Shown piece after piece: positions 25,773 to 34,706 of a stretch of 64,000 bases of DNA; within the stretch, counting starts at the first letter, position 1, and every line of letters begins with the position of its first letter. The notes beneath the pieces were generated by a model. That model made no database searches. It was not told the origin of the DNA and was given only the letters and a program-made list of their open reading frames with translations. Origin of the DNA: DAOUET01 sp034430155 (GTDB taxonomy: Bacteria; Chloroflexota; Anaerolineae; Anaerolineales; UBA4823); the NCBI GenBank assembly GCA_034430155.1, contig DAOUET010000057.1, positions 1-64,000 on the forward strand, written 5' to 3'. The translations under genes and the position numbers were made by a program.

Positions 25773-26171
25773 GGGGATGACAGGCTTCGACGGAAGAGGC
25801 TGGTCCCGGATTGCGAGCCGAGAGACGCCGACCTCGTAAAATCAGCGTAAAAGATAAGTGCCAATCGCACTAACCTTTCAGCTCTCCCGCTTGCTGCATA
25901 GTCAGTGAGTAGCAGAGTCTGACCCCAAGATGCGGGTCACGTCCGCCTACCCCGATCTCCAGCCGGAGGTAGGATCGGGCGATAGAAAGCTGGAGTGCCA
26001 TACGTGATGTTGCTAATCGTATGAAAGAGGGGCTTTCGGGTCCCAGCGACTAACCAGTTGAACTCCTCTGACGTTTGAGAGTCATCTGGTGAGATAGTAA
26101 AAACGTCTACGCTCGTAGATATCCGCGGGCTTAATCTTTCGGACGCGGGTTCGATTCCCGCCATCTCCACC
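25773..26171 (+). ncRNA. ssrA: tmRNA
   Basis: The ribosome-rescue RNA. The 5' end GGGGATG (25773-25779) pairs with CATCTCC (26162-26168) to form the tRNA-like acceptor stem. GGTTCGATTCC upstream of the 3' end is the T-arm. The terminal CCA is not fully encoded. The tag reading frame starts at GCC 25860 and gives ANRTNLSALPLAA followed by TAG at 25899-25901, with the usual -LAA ending recognised by proteases. GC-rich pairing segments after the tag are the pseudoknot region. Confidence 0.95.
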
Positions 26172-26213
26172 TGAAACTGATGCGACGCCCCAAAGGGATG
26201 CGTCGCATCGCTT

Positions 26214-27413
26214 TTAACCAGCGAGTCGAATAACCAAACCTTTTAGATAGGCCCCCTCCGGGAAATTTAATGCCACAGGATGGTCTGGCCCTTGGTGGAG
26301 CCGTTCCAGAATCTGAGCCTCGATACCAGCGTCCAGTGCTGCTCCTGCCACGATTTTTTGGAATAAATCTTCATCGACACTCCCGGAACAAGAAAAGGTC
26401 GCGAGAATTCCATCCTTTCTTAATAATTTAAATGCCAATAAGTTGATATCCTTGTACCCTCTGGCTGCATTACTAATTTGGCTACTGGTCGCGGCAAATT
26501 TTGGAGGATCCAAAACGATCAAATCGAAAACCTTGCCTTGGTCTCGAAACCTGCGTAACTGCTGAAATACATCCCCCTCTATCCATTCGACATTATTCTC
26601 TGAAAGATTATTCAACTTCAGGTTTCTTCGGGCAAGATTCAGCGCTTCTGGGGAAGATTCGATAGCCGTAACCCGAACTGCCCCACCGATCAAGCCAGAT
26701 AAGGTGAATCCTCCGGTATAAGAGAAACAATCCAATACCTCACACCCCTGAGTAAGTTCTCTGACTCGCTTTCTATTGGCCTTTTGATCCAGGTAAAAAC
26801 CAGTTTTTTGTCCCCGTTGAATATCCACAAGAAACTCTAACCCATATTCAGTGATATTTATGATGTCAGGGGGCTGCGAGCCCCTCATAACGCCAGTCCG
26901 TAATGCCAAACCCTCGAGTTTACGCACCTCCACATCCGATCGTTCATAGATGTTTTCGATTCCGGTCAGCTCAATAAGCAAGTCCGCCAGGGTCTCTCTC
27001 CATCTTTCAACACCACTGGCAGTGAGCTGAATGACTAAATATTCCCCATACACATCAATGATCAAGCCTGGAAGACCATCCGATTCTCCGTAAAACAACC
27101 GGTACGCATTTGAACCTCGCCGGTCATTGAATGCTCGACGGGATGTGATGGCGCACCCTAAGCGTTGGCGAAAATAGGCTTCATCTATTTGCTCCTCAAA
27201 ACCCCAGGTCCAGATGCGAATTCGGATTTGCGATTGAGGGCTATAGGCCCCACGGGCAAGGAAATTCCCTTTAGAATCGAAGACATCAACTGTATCCCCT
27301 CCCTGAAGGTTTTCCAACCCGGAGGAGCATGGATCAATCGCGCCCGAGAATATCCAAGGATGCCGGCGAAGTAGCGATTTTTCCCGGCCTGGCTTCAACT
27401 TAACAGTTTGCAT
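26214..27413 (-). CDS. 23S rRNA cytosine-5 methyltransferase, RlmI-like
   Basis: 399 residues. The N-terminal PUA-type RNA-binding domain (KLKPGREKSLLRRHPWIFSGAI), the RlmI-like middle region and a C-terminal Rossmann methyltransferase domain are in the expected order. Motifs visible are QKTGFYLDQKANR, EVLDCFSYTGGFTL, VTAIESS, DLIVLDPPKFA and the catalytic-cysteine stretch LATFSCSG. These fit m5C methyltransferases of 23S rRNA. ATG 27413 is chosen; the frame is open for 32 more codons toward the upstream gene but those residues are not family-like. It follows the alpha-oxoamine synthase gene on the same strand. Confidence 0.9.
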   Translation of the reverse strand: MQTVKLKPGREKSLLRRHPWIFSGAIDPCSSGLENLQGGDTVDVFDSKGNFLARGAYSPQSQIRIRIWTWGFEEQIDEAYFRQRLGCAITSRRAFNDRRGSNAYRLFYGESDGLPGLIIDVYGEYLVIQLTASGVERWRETLADLLIELTGIENIYERSDVEVRKLEGLALRTGVMRGSQPPDIINITEYGLEFLVDIQRGQKTGFYLDQKANRKRVRELTQGCEVLDCFSYTGGFTLSGLIGGAVRVTAIESSPEALNLARRNLKLNNLSENNVEWIEGDVFQQLRRFRDQGKVFDLIVLDPPKFAATSSQISNAARGYKDINLLAFKLLRKDGILATFSCSGSVDEDLFQKIVAGAALDAGIEAQILERLHQGPDHPVALNFPEGAYLKGLVIRLAG

Positions 27414-27471
27414 GGTAAATGGAGATTGAAGGTTGGAGATCTTGTATAAAACCCTCTCAACCTTTGAAGTA

Positions 27472-28683
27472 TTAGGAAATGATACCCACTTGCTTGCCGG
27501 CAGCTTCAATTACAGACATAGCATATTCAATTTCCTCAGGTTCATGTGCTGCTGTTACCGTTGCTCTTAGGCGCGCCATGCCAGGCGCTACAGCTGGTGA
27601 AACAACCGGTAAAACGAATATATCATTTCTCTGAGCCACTTTCGTTACCGCGAAAGCACGCTCATCGCTTCCACATAAAATCGGAACGATGGCCGTTTTA
27701 GTTTGCAGCGTATCAAAACCTCGGTCTTTTAATCCCGAAATAAATTGTTTTGTATTGATGCGTAATTTCTCAACTCGCCAGGGTTCGTCAAGAATTACTT
27801 TGAAGGCTTCTTTTGCGGCTGCAGCTTGAGCAGGTGGTAATGCTGCAGAGAAAATATAAGCTCGACTGGCGTGACGTAAATAGTTAATAATATCTTTTTT
27901 GCCTGCCACATAACCACCCACCGATGGAATCGTTTTACTCAATGTCCCCATCTTGATATCCGCAGTCCCCTCCATACCAAAGTACTCTTCGAGGCCTCGT
28001 CCACTTTTCCCCAGGACCCCGACCGAGTGAGCCTCATCAATCATTAACCAGGCATGATAATTGCGACACAATTCCACCATTTTAGGAAAATCGATAATAT
28101 CACCATCCATACTAAATACTGCATCCGTTATAACAAGTTTGGCCGCGTCATTGGGAATGCTTTGTAAGCGTACTTCTAAAGCTTGCATATCATTATGCTG
28201 GAATCTGAGGAATTTTGCTCCCGACATCAAACAGCCATCCACGATACTGGCGTGATTCAATTTATCGGATATGACATAATCGCCGCGACCTATCAGTGTG
28301 GATACCACCGTTAAGTTTGTAACATAACCAGAAGAGTATGTAATCGAATCTTCGGTGCCTTTAAACTCAGCAATAGTTTCCTCGAGTTCTCGATGCAGGT
28401 TGAGCGTTCCCGCCAGGGATCGCACCCCATGTGTGCCGGTCCCAAAACAGTCAATCGCTTCTTTAGCAGCCGCGTTTATCCGTGGGTGTCCAACCAATCC
28501 CAGATAGCTATAGGAGGCGTACATACCCATTTCGCGCCCATTCACCAAGGCGCGCCCTCCACCGCGTAGTTCTTCCACTGGCATATTATAGAAATACAGG
28601 TTTCTTTCCTGTAAATCTTCAACACGATTTACCATCGCCCTTACCCGGCGCATTATTGCATCGTCAACCCTCTGGATATCCAT
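27472..28683 (-). CDS. Alpha-oxoamine synthase (Kbl/BioF/serine palmitoyltransferase family)
   Basis: A 403-residue PLP enzyme that condenses an amino acid with an acyl-CoA. Landmarks are FGTGTHGVRSLAGTLNLHRELE, DKLNHASIVDG, TDAVFSMDGD, MIDEAHSVGVLGKSGRG and the PLP-lysine stretch MGTLSKTIPSVGGYVAG. The TLSK..P..GGY form is closer to serine palmitoyltransferase-like members than to typical BioF or Kbl, but the exact substrate cannot be fixed by eye. No bio or tdh genes are adjacent. AAAGGAG precedes ATG 28683, and a near-consensus promoter lies upstream. Confidence 0.88.
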   Translation of the reverse strand: MDIQRVDDAIMRRVRAMVNRVEDLQERNLYFYNMPVEELRGGGRALVNGREMGMYASYSYLGLVGHPRINAAAKEAIDCFGTGTHGVRSLAGTLNLHRELEETIAEFKGTEDSITYSSGYVTNLTVVSTLIGRGDYVISDKLNHASIVDGCLMSGAKFLRFQHNDMQALEVRLQSIPNDAAKLVITDAVFSMDGDIIDFPKMVELCRNYHAWLMIDEAHSVGVLGKSGRGLEEYFGMEGTADIKMGTLSKTIPSVGGYVAGKKDIINYLRHASRAYIFSAALPPAQAAAAKEAFKVILDEPWRVEKLRINTKQFISGLKDRGFDTLQTKTAIVPILCGSDERAFAVTKVAQRNDIFVLPVVSPAVAPGMARLRATVTAAHEPEEIEYAMSVIEAAGKQVGIIS

Positions 28684-28717
28684 ATTACACTCCTTTCAGC
28701 TAAGCGTAATAGAAGTA

Positions 28718-28746
28718 AGTGTAGCCCATCGAATCTAAACTGTCAA
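28718..28746 (-). promoter_or_regulatory. Sigma-70 promoter of the alpha-oxoamine synthase gene
   Basis: On the minus strand TTGACA (28741-28746), a 17-base spacer and TACACT (28718-28723). The start codon is about 28 bases further downstream. Confidence 0.75.
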
Positions 28747-28832
28747 CTAACGCCAGGTATTCTATATGACCAATTCTGAGAAATATCGCTGCCACGGATA
28801 AAATCCCCGTAATATAAAATCACCGGGTTGAT

Positions 28833-30854
28833 TTACTCTGCCAGGCGACGTAAGCCACCTTCATCTAAAACCGGTATTTCGAGCTGCCGAGCCCTGGCAT
28901 ACTTAGAGCCTGGATCAGATCCCAATACCAGGAAACTGGTCTTGCTACTGACTGAACTGGAAACCTTGCCACCATGAGATTCGATATATTCCTTTACTCC
29001 TTCACGCGTAAACACCGGTAGTGTTCCGGTCACCACAAAAGTAAGCCCAACCAGGGTTTGAGGGGTTAGATCAGCCTCTGCTTGAGCATCCATTCTTGGC
29101 CAAACACCTGCTTTTCTGAGTTTCATAAGCAGGTTGAGATTTGTCGGACGGCTAAACCAATCCACGATCGCTTCGGCGATATTCGGCCCAATACCCTCAA
29201 TTTCCTGAAGTTCTTGCACTGTTGTCTTGGATAGTGCTTCTAGATCCGTATAAATTTTCGCCAGGTCAGCTGCTACTACTTCTCCTACACCCCGAATACC
29301 TAAGGCGATGATTAGACGAGAGAGAGGGCGTCTCTTAGAATCGTTGATCGAATCCAGGATATTCATTGCTTTCTTATCTGCAAATCCCTCTAAATTAAGC
29401 AAATCTTTCTTCTTAAGCCCGTAAAGATCAGCAAAATCTTTGACCAATCCAACCTCAACAAATTGCTCGACGATCTTTATCCCCAACCCTACAATGTCCA
29501 TAGCGCCTCTGGAGACGAAATGCTCTACATTTCGAATCAGCTGCTCTGGGCATGCAGAATTAACACAATACCAAGCAACTTCACCTTCGAAATGTTCCAC
29601 AGGTTCTCCACAAGCGGGGCAATATTCGGGCGGTTTATAGGGTTGCTCATCGCCTGTGCGAGCAGATTCAACCGGCCCTATTACATATGGGATCACATCT
29701 CCAGCCCGTTTCACCAGCACCCGATCACCAACTCGAATGTCTTTCTCGGTGATAAAATCAAAATTATGGAGAGTAGCCTGCTTTACAATAACCCCGCCAA
29801 TTTCAACCGGTTCAAACATCGCAAATGGTGTCAGCACTCCAGTTCTGCCAACATTTACGCCAATGCCTATCAACCTGGTAGTCACTTCTTGAGCCGGGAA
29901 CTTAAAGGCGATGGCTCCTCGCGGATCCTTACCGACTATGCCAAGCTCATCGGAGAGGGATTTATCGTTGATCTTAATAACAATTCCGTCTGCTTCATAT
30001 GATAACCGGCTGCGTCGTTGGAGCCATGTGGAGTATGCAGAATGTATTTCCTCGAGGGTTTTACAATCCATCCGCTCGACAACTGGAAATCCAAGGGCTT
30101 GCAAATAATCTAATGTGTCGAGATGTGTCTGTGGTAAAGGGCTATCCCCGTCGACAATGTCGTACGTGAGTAATGTCAGAGGCCGAGCGGCGGTCAGAGT
30201 GGGATCCAATTGACGAAGCGACCCGGCCGCAGTATTGCGTGGATTGAGGTATGGTTTTTCTCCTGCCTCTTCTAGGCGGCGGTTTAAATCCTCAAAGTCT
30301 TCAATGAACATGAAAACCTCACCACGCACGACCAGGTGAGCGGGGGTTTTAACAACATCTGGTTGCACCGGGATACGTAAGGGTAATGCCCGGACTGTCC
30401 GCAGATTTGCAGTGATATCCTCCCCTACCTCTCCATTTCCTCGAGTGGCACCTTGGGTGAATAGGCCATCCCGGTAATGGAGCACTACCGTCAGACCATC
30501 TAGTTTAGGTTCTATCACAAAATCCACATTCCAAACCCGGTCATCTAGCTTCCCAATGCGTTCGAGCCAGGCTTGCAGACCCTCCGTGTCGTAAGCGTTT
30601 GAAAGGCTAAGAATCGGAGCAGGATGGTCCACCTTAGTAAAACGATCTGCTGGGGGCGCTCCAGCACGCTGAGTGGGCGAATCCGGTGTGATCCATTCCG
30701 GATGTTCCGTTTCAATGTGCCGTAACTCGTCCAGCAATCGATCATATTCATAATCACTGATAATTGGATCATCAAGCACATGATATCGGTAATTATGGAA
30801 ATTTATCTCCCGGCGTAATTCTTCCAAGCGCTGTTTAAGCTGTTCGGTATCCAT
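28833..30854 (-). CDS. ligA: NAD-dependent DNA ligase
   Basis: Seals nicks in DNA during replication and repair. The 673-residue protein has the full domain order: Ia domain (YDRLLDEL), adenylation domain with the AMP-lysine motif EPKLDGLTV (about Lys120), OB fold, zinc finger with CPACGEPV and CVNSACPEQ, helix-hairpin-helix repeats and a C-terminal BRCT domain (GLTFVVTGTLPVFTREGVKEYIESHGGKVSSSVS). ATG 30854 has GGGGTGAAG upstream; a longer frame to 30935 is not family-like. Confidence 0.97.
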   Translation of the reverse strand: MDTEQLKQRLEELRREINFHNYRYHVLDDPIISDYEYDRLLDELRHIETEHPEWITPDSPTQRAGAPPADRFTKVDHPAPILSLSNAYDTEGLQAWLERIGKLDDRVWNVDFVIEPKLDGLTVVLHYRDGLFTQGATRGNGEVGEDITANLRTVRALPLRIPVQPDVVKTPAHLVVRGEVFMFIEDFEDLNRRLEEAGEKPYLNPRNTAAGSLRQLDPTLTAARPLTLLTYDIVDGDSPLPQTHLDTLDYLQALGFPVVERMDCKTLEEIHSAYSTWLQRRSRLSYEADGIVIKINDKSLSDELGIVGKDPRGAIAFKFPAQEVTTRLIGIGVNVGRTGVLTPFAMFEPVEIGGVIVKQATLHNFDFITEKDIRVGDRVLVKRAGDVIPYVIGPVESARTGDEQPYKPPEYCPACGEPVEHFEGEVAWYCVNSACPEQLIRNVEHFVSRGAMDIVGLGIKIVEQFVEVGLVKDFADLYGLKKKDLLNLEGFADKKAMNILDSINDSKRRPLSRLIIALGIRGVGEVVAADLAKIYTDLEALSKTTVQELQEIEGIGPNIAEAIVDWFSRPTNLNLLMKLRKAGVWPRMDAQAEADLTPQTLVGLTFVVTGTLPVFTREGVKEYIESHGGKVSSSVSSKTSFLVLGSDPGSKYARARQLEIPVLDEGGLRRLAE

Positions 30855-30986
30855 CTTCACCCCAGTGACAGAGAAATAATACACGACATAAGCGTATAAA
30901 GATCTTGTATAGGGGTTTGGTTTCGGGAATCTCACCCAAATACCCCAAAAGGCCCTTAATTGGTAAACCCTTTAAATAAACTACAC

Positions 30987-31960
30987 TCAAGTAGTGCTCG
31001 ATGAGCCTACCTTCAATACTGCAGGTCGATGCTCTAACAACAGCGTGGTATATTCGCCCGAGAATAAATTAACTGCGGTCAAAAGCACCAAGACAATCCA
31101 AAGCGAATCCGCTAACAATAAGTGGACGAGCTGCATCTAAATCGGGGCTAGCAGGAGAAGATTAACTAAGCCGGCGATTAATTGGATTGAAAACAATAGG
31201 ATTAATAACACTGCAAATCGCTTCACCACCTGCTTTTGATGAAGAAAAGCCAGTAAATTTGCACCAAAGATCAAGTAAAATCCCGCAGCCATGGCAAACA
31301 AAGGATGCCATACTCTCAGACGAATCTAAAAATGGGCGGTCGAGAAAGATCCTGTTGGAAACCCTTAGAGAGCGAACCAGCTGGAAATAACGTGTCTCCC
31401 AAGGCGGTGATTGCCCCTGTCACTCCCAGCACCAATACCGACAGCAAGCCAATACCCAGCCCAGATAATATTATCACCTGCTTTTCCAGGCGGAATTGTT
31501 CACCAGTTGATGCCCACCAGGCTGTCACCGTAAGTGAGGCGAACAATAAGAATGTGTTCACCAAGTGTGCCGCCAGAGAAATTGCCCTACCCAGAGAGGC
31601 ATCATTGGCAACCCATTCAAATAAGACCAACCCAGCTCCCACCAATGCTTCTGTGATGATAAAAAACATTGAAAGAGCGGCTCCCTTACGCACTAAATGA
31701 CCCTTAGGATATTTTCTCCACGCCCAAATAAACAGACTCAACACCAGCAAAAATGACAAACCACTCATAATCCGGTGAGTATATTCAACGACAGTCTCCA
31801 GGCGCGCCGCCTGGGGGACTATTTCCCCGTTACATAAGGGCCAATGACTGCCACATCCTGCTCCCGACCCTGAAGCTCGTACATAAACCCCCCATAAAAT
31901 CACAAGTAAGTTATAAAACAAAACTCCCCAAGAATATTTGGCTATGCGATTGATGCCCAT
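30987..31960 (-). pseudogene. ctaA: Heme A synthase (ctaA/COX15), broken by frameshift and two stops
   Basis: The minus strand encodes about 324 residues of a CtaA-type membrane protein. It starts with RIAKYSWGVLFYNLLVILWG, then YVRASGSGAGCGSHWPLCNG and EYTHRIMSGLSFLLVLSL. After GFQQD the frame is lost (near 31345-31351) and resumes in another frame: FSTAHF-stop-IRLRVWHPLFAMAAG, later LLLLAPI-stop-MQLVHLLLADSLW. The two stops are TAG at 31326-31328 and 31137-31139. Family members read HFLIRLR and LAPVWMQL at these places, so one Leu and one Trp codon became TAG. Three lesions make a sequencing error unlikely. Loss of heme A synthesis fits an anaerobic life. Confidence 0.9.
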
Positions 31961-31984
31961 CTTAAGTTTCTCTTATCAGGAAAT

Positions 31985-32773
31985 TTAAAATAACCTTCCT
32001 TGTTTCGGTCGCTTGAGCCCTCTGATAGGGAATCCCATTAGAGATTTAAATCTATTAGCTGTGGCCGGCGAATGTCCAGAATAATCATTATTGAAAAATC
32101 CGTAGATGGTATTGATTGGTTCCTTTATACGCTCAATTCGCTGCTTCCACCATTCGAGTTGCGGTTCTACATTGATCTGTTCATGATCATGGCGGTTAAA
32201 ACGCAGATGTTTGCCAATAAAACGAATATAAAGGGCATCGCTGGTCACATCCACTTCCTTCGGCAATTCAGCATACTCTGTTGCAGCCCAAACTATATCA
32301 TGGGTTCTCAATAGATCAGATGTTTCGGAAGTGTACCATGACCGGTGGCGGAACTCCACCGCAAACCTAATTTCGTGGGGTAAATTCTCAAGGAAAGATT
32401 CTAAGTCTGGGCCATGCTTCGCATCAAAACTGGGTGGAAATTGTAATAAAAGCAATCCTAACTTATCACCAAGTATTTTCATTCGCTCGATAAATTCTAT
32501 CAATGAACTCTCTGCTCCCACCAGGGCTAATTCGTGGGTAATCAAGCGCGGTACTTTCATACAGAATTTAAATCCACTTGGGGTTGCTGCCATCCAGCGC
32601 TTGACAACGGAAAAGCGGGGAGTTCCATAAAATGTAGAATCGATCTCAACCGCATTGAAGATTTCACCATAATACTTTAGGTAGTTCTTCGCAGAGAATT
32701 CGGATGGATAGAAACTGTTCCTCCAATCCGCGTAACTGAAACCCATCGTCCCTATGTACCATTCCACTTGCAT
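31985..32773 (-). CDS. DUF72 (YecE-like) protein
   Basis: 262 residues with the DUF72 pattern. Visible stretches are YIGTMGFSYADWRNSFYP, FNAVEIDSTFYGTP, FKFCMKVPRLITH, LLLLQFPPSF, FAVEFRHRSWY and the C-terminal IYGFFNNDYSGHSPATANRF. The fold is a TIM-barrel related to sugar isomerases and endonuclease IV, but no reaction is established. It lies 24 bases upstream of the ctaA pseudogene on the same strand. Confidence 0.92.
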   Translation of the reverse strand: MQVEWYIGTMGFSYADWRNSFYPSEFSAKNYLKYYGEIFNAVEIDSTFYGTPRFSVVKRWMAATPSGFKFCMKVPRLITHELALVGAESSLIEFIERMKILGDKLGLLLLQFPPSFDAKHGPDLESFLENLPHEIRFAVEFRHRSWYTSETSDLLRTHDIVWAATEYAELPKEVDVTSDALYIRFIGKHLRFNRHDHEQINVEPQLEWWKQRIERIKEPINTIYGFFNNDYSGHSPATANRFKSLMGFPIRGLKRPKQGRLF

Positions 32774-32893
32774 TATTTTCTTCCACAGATAACCTAATCA
32801 ATATCTAAATATGACAATCAGCGTAAATATAAATAAAAAACATCCATTGTCCTCGGTAACGACTCATTATACACTTCAAATACTTTAGGATCT

Positions 32894-33005
32894 TTGGGAA
32901 TCCCCGTGGTGAAGGTTAGATGTGGGGGTGTTGGGCGGGCATTTTTTCACAAGCTCTGCGCCCGCCCAACACCCCTACATATCTACCCCATCACGGCAAA
33001 TCCCA
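32894..33005. repeat. Long GC-rich inverted repeat before the glutaredoxin-like gene
   Basis: A perfect 16-base inner stem (32925-32940 with 32960-32975) around a 19-base loop. It extends outward as an imperfect stem to about 32895 and 33004. The stem core (GGTGTTGGGCGGGC) resembles that of the other hairpin repeats, but the TTACGCA ends are missing, so it is related or merely similar. It may act as a terminator or as a relic element in the 5' region of the next gene. Confidence 0.65.
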
Positions 33006-33041
33006 GAGAGCCATACTTTAAAAAGTCGAAAGAGGAAGACA

Positions 33042-33314
33042 ATGGAAATAGAAAATTTATCTCTGGGACAAATCGCCTTTTACGGTTCAAACTGGTGTGG
33101 CGATTGTCGGCGGGCAAAGAAATTTCTACAGGATAACGGTATTGACTTTTATTACATCGATATCGGTAAGGACAAAGCCGGCGAACAATTCGTGTTAAAG
33201 GTCAATAATGGGATGCGTAGCATCCCTACCATTGTCTTTGATGATGGTTCAATCCTGGTTGAACCATCAAATTATGAAATAAGTCAGAAGCTGCATATTT
33301 ATTCCCCAGTATGA
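33042..33314 (+). CDS. Glutaredoxin-like/mycoredoxin-type protein
   Basis: A 90-residue thioredoxin-fold protein with the dithiol site NWCGDCRRAK (about residues 18-27), then FYYIDI, the cis-Pro stretch SIPTIVFDDGS, and a helical end. The site is C-G-D-C rather than CPYC, close to the mycoredoxin/NrdH-like group of small thiol-disulfide exchange proteins. ATG 33042 has AGAGGAAG upstream; the open frame before it runs into the inverted repeat and is not protein-like. Confidence 0.88.
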   Translation: MEIENLSLGQIAFYGSNWCGDCRRAKKFLQDNGIDFYYIDIGKDKAGEQFVLKVNNGMRSIPTIVFDDGSILVEPSNYEISQKLHIYSPV

Positions 33315-33481
33315 ATTAAGCATGATATCGCCCAGACTTCAAATAGTCACTTGGATATCCTTATCTCAGAGTATTCTATCCCATTAAATCCAGCCATTTT
33401 TGAACTTCCTGTTCGCCTTGAAATAGATTTTGTTATCTCATTTCCCATATCTATTTTTTGTTTAGAATACAAAACAGATAG

Positions 33482-33723
33482 AATAACGAATCCCTTGCAC
33501 TTGAGCCAAAGGAATTTGAGTTGCTCCTTTTCTTAGCCAGACATCACGGTCAGGTGTTATCACGGGATTTAATTTTAGAGCGTGTATGGGGTTGGGATTT
33601 TTGCGGTGGCAGTCGCACCGTAGATGTTCAAATCGCTGGTTGCTAGAAAAAATTGAGGCTGATCCAGCTCAACCGGATCGCATCGTCACAGTCCGGGGTG
33701 CAGGTAATCGTTTCGAAGGATAA
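33482..33723 (+). pseudogene. DNA-binding domain relic of a PhoB-type response regulator
   Basis: Reads LALEPKEFELLLFLARHHGQ, VLSRDLILERVWGWDFCGGS and RTVDVQI. After a one-base loss near 33634-33636 it continues as WLLEKIEADPAQPDRIVTVR and GAGNRFEG, then TAA 33721-33723. This is the winged-helix output domain of an OmpR/PhoB regulator. The receiver domain is absent, and a stop codon lies just before the fragment. It sits next to pstB, so it is probably what remains of the phosphate regulator. The 165 bases between it and the previous gene hold nothing recognisable. Confidence 0.88.
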
Positions 33724-33748
33724 TTGGTTCGTCAACAAACCAACGGCC

Positions 33749-34522
33749 TCAGCCCATGCGACCAGTTATATAATCTTCTGTAAGCTGTTGCTCTGGTCTG
33801 GTAAACAAGCGTACGGTAGGTGTAAATTCAATCAAATCTCCCAGCCAGAAGAACCCGGTAAAGTCTGAAACCCGGGCAGCTTGTTGCATGTTATGAGTTA
33901 CGATCACGATTGTATATCGTGATTTGAGCTCGTGTATTAATTCTTCAATCCGTAAGGTTGCTACAGGGTCGAGTGCAGAGGCGGGTTCATCCATCAAGAT
34001 CACATCAGGTTTGACCGCCAGGACACGCGCGATGCACAATCGCTGTTGTTCCCCTAATGAGAGGCCTAAGGCGTTTTCATCTAAGTGATCTTTGACCTCC
34101 TCCCAAACAGCAGCCTGCCGTAGGCTTTGTTCCACGACCTCTTCCAGCTCCACCCTCTTTGATACCAGACCCAAGACTCGGGGACCGAATGCAATGTTGT
34201 CAAACACGGATTGAGGGAATGGGTTTGGTTTTTGAAAGACCATCCCTACCCGTTGTCGCAAATGAGCCAAATCCACATCAGGAGCATAAATATCTTTCCC
34301 CTCAAGAAGAATTTCCCCTTCGATCCGTGCCCCTGGAATGGTATCATTCATCCTGTTCAAACAGCGCAGGAAGGTCGATTTACCACACCCAGAAGGACCA
34401 ATCAAAGCAGTTACCCGGTGGGGCAATATATCAAGATGGACTTGATTCAATGCCCGTTTAGCACCATAAAAGAAATCTAAATTTCTCACAAGAAATATCG
34501 GTTCAACTTCGCTCACGACCAT
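33749..34522 (-). CDS. pstB: Phosphate ABC transporter ATPase
   Basis: The ATPase that drives PstCA phosphate import. The 257-residue protein has Walker A GPSGCGKST (about residue 42), the PstB-specific FLRCLNRMND, Q-loop MVFQKPNPFPQS, Walker B VILMDEPASALDP, H-loop VTHNM and the ending TEDYITGRMG. The signature reads LSLGEQQRL instead of the usual LSGGQQQRL, an oddity that may affect activity or mark a subfamily. It is divergent from pstSCA. Two other pstB fragments lie at 37.5 and 42.5 kb. Confidence 0.94.
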   Translation of the reverse strand: MVVSEVEPIFLVRNLDFFYGAKRALNQVHLDILPHRVTALIGPSGCGKSTFLRCLNRMNDTIPGARIEGEILLEGKDIYAPDVDLAHLRQRVGMVFQKPNPFPQSVFDNIAFGPRVLGLVSKRVELEEVVEQSLRQAAVWEEVKDHLDENALGLSLGEQQRLCIARVLAVKPDVILMDEPASALDPVATLRIEELIHELKSRYTIVIVTHNMQQAARVSDFTGFFWLGDLIEFTPTVRLFTRPEQQLTEDYITGRMG

Positions 34523-34670
34523 AATCCTGCACTTTATCTTGAATCGATCAATAACCAGGTATTTTGACGGAAGTAATTATAAATAAATTTATAGAAGATA
34601 GTTATTAGCTTTTCAAATTAACGCTTTTGATAGGCTGATATGGGAAGAAGCTATTATTTTTCGTAGAGAC

Positions 34671-34706
34671 TTGTTACGTCGTTATTTTATGACTATAATC
34701 TCCTAA
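34671..34706 (+). promoter_or_regulatory. pstS promoter, leaderless layout
   Basis: TTGTTA (34671-34676), a 17-base spacer and TATAAT (34694-34699), then only 7 bases to the ATG at 34707. The transcript would start at or next to the start codon. There is no ribosome site. No clear pair of PhoB-box repeats was recognised. Confidence 0.75.

Noticed and set aside
25937..26170. 77-codon minus-strand frame starting MEMAGIEPASERLSP
   Set aside because: It is the antisense of the tmRNA 3' end, a well-known false gene.
31137..31328. Reassignment of TAG as a sense codon to explain ctaA
   Set aside because: Other genes in the window end normally at TAG (scpA, etfA), and ctaA also has a frameshift, so decay is the simpler reading.
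31187..31700. Plus-strand frames over the ctaA region
   Set aside because: They lie opposite clear heme A synthase homology and have no protein-like pattern.
32922..33041. 40-residue N-terminal extension of the glutaredoxin-like protein
   Set aside because: It is read from the inverted repeat, and a good ribosome site precedes ATG 33042.
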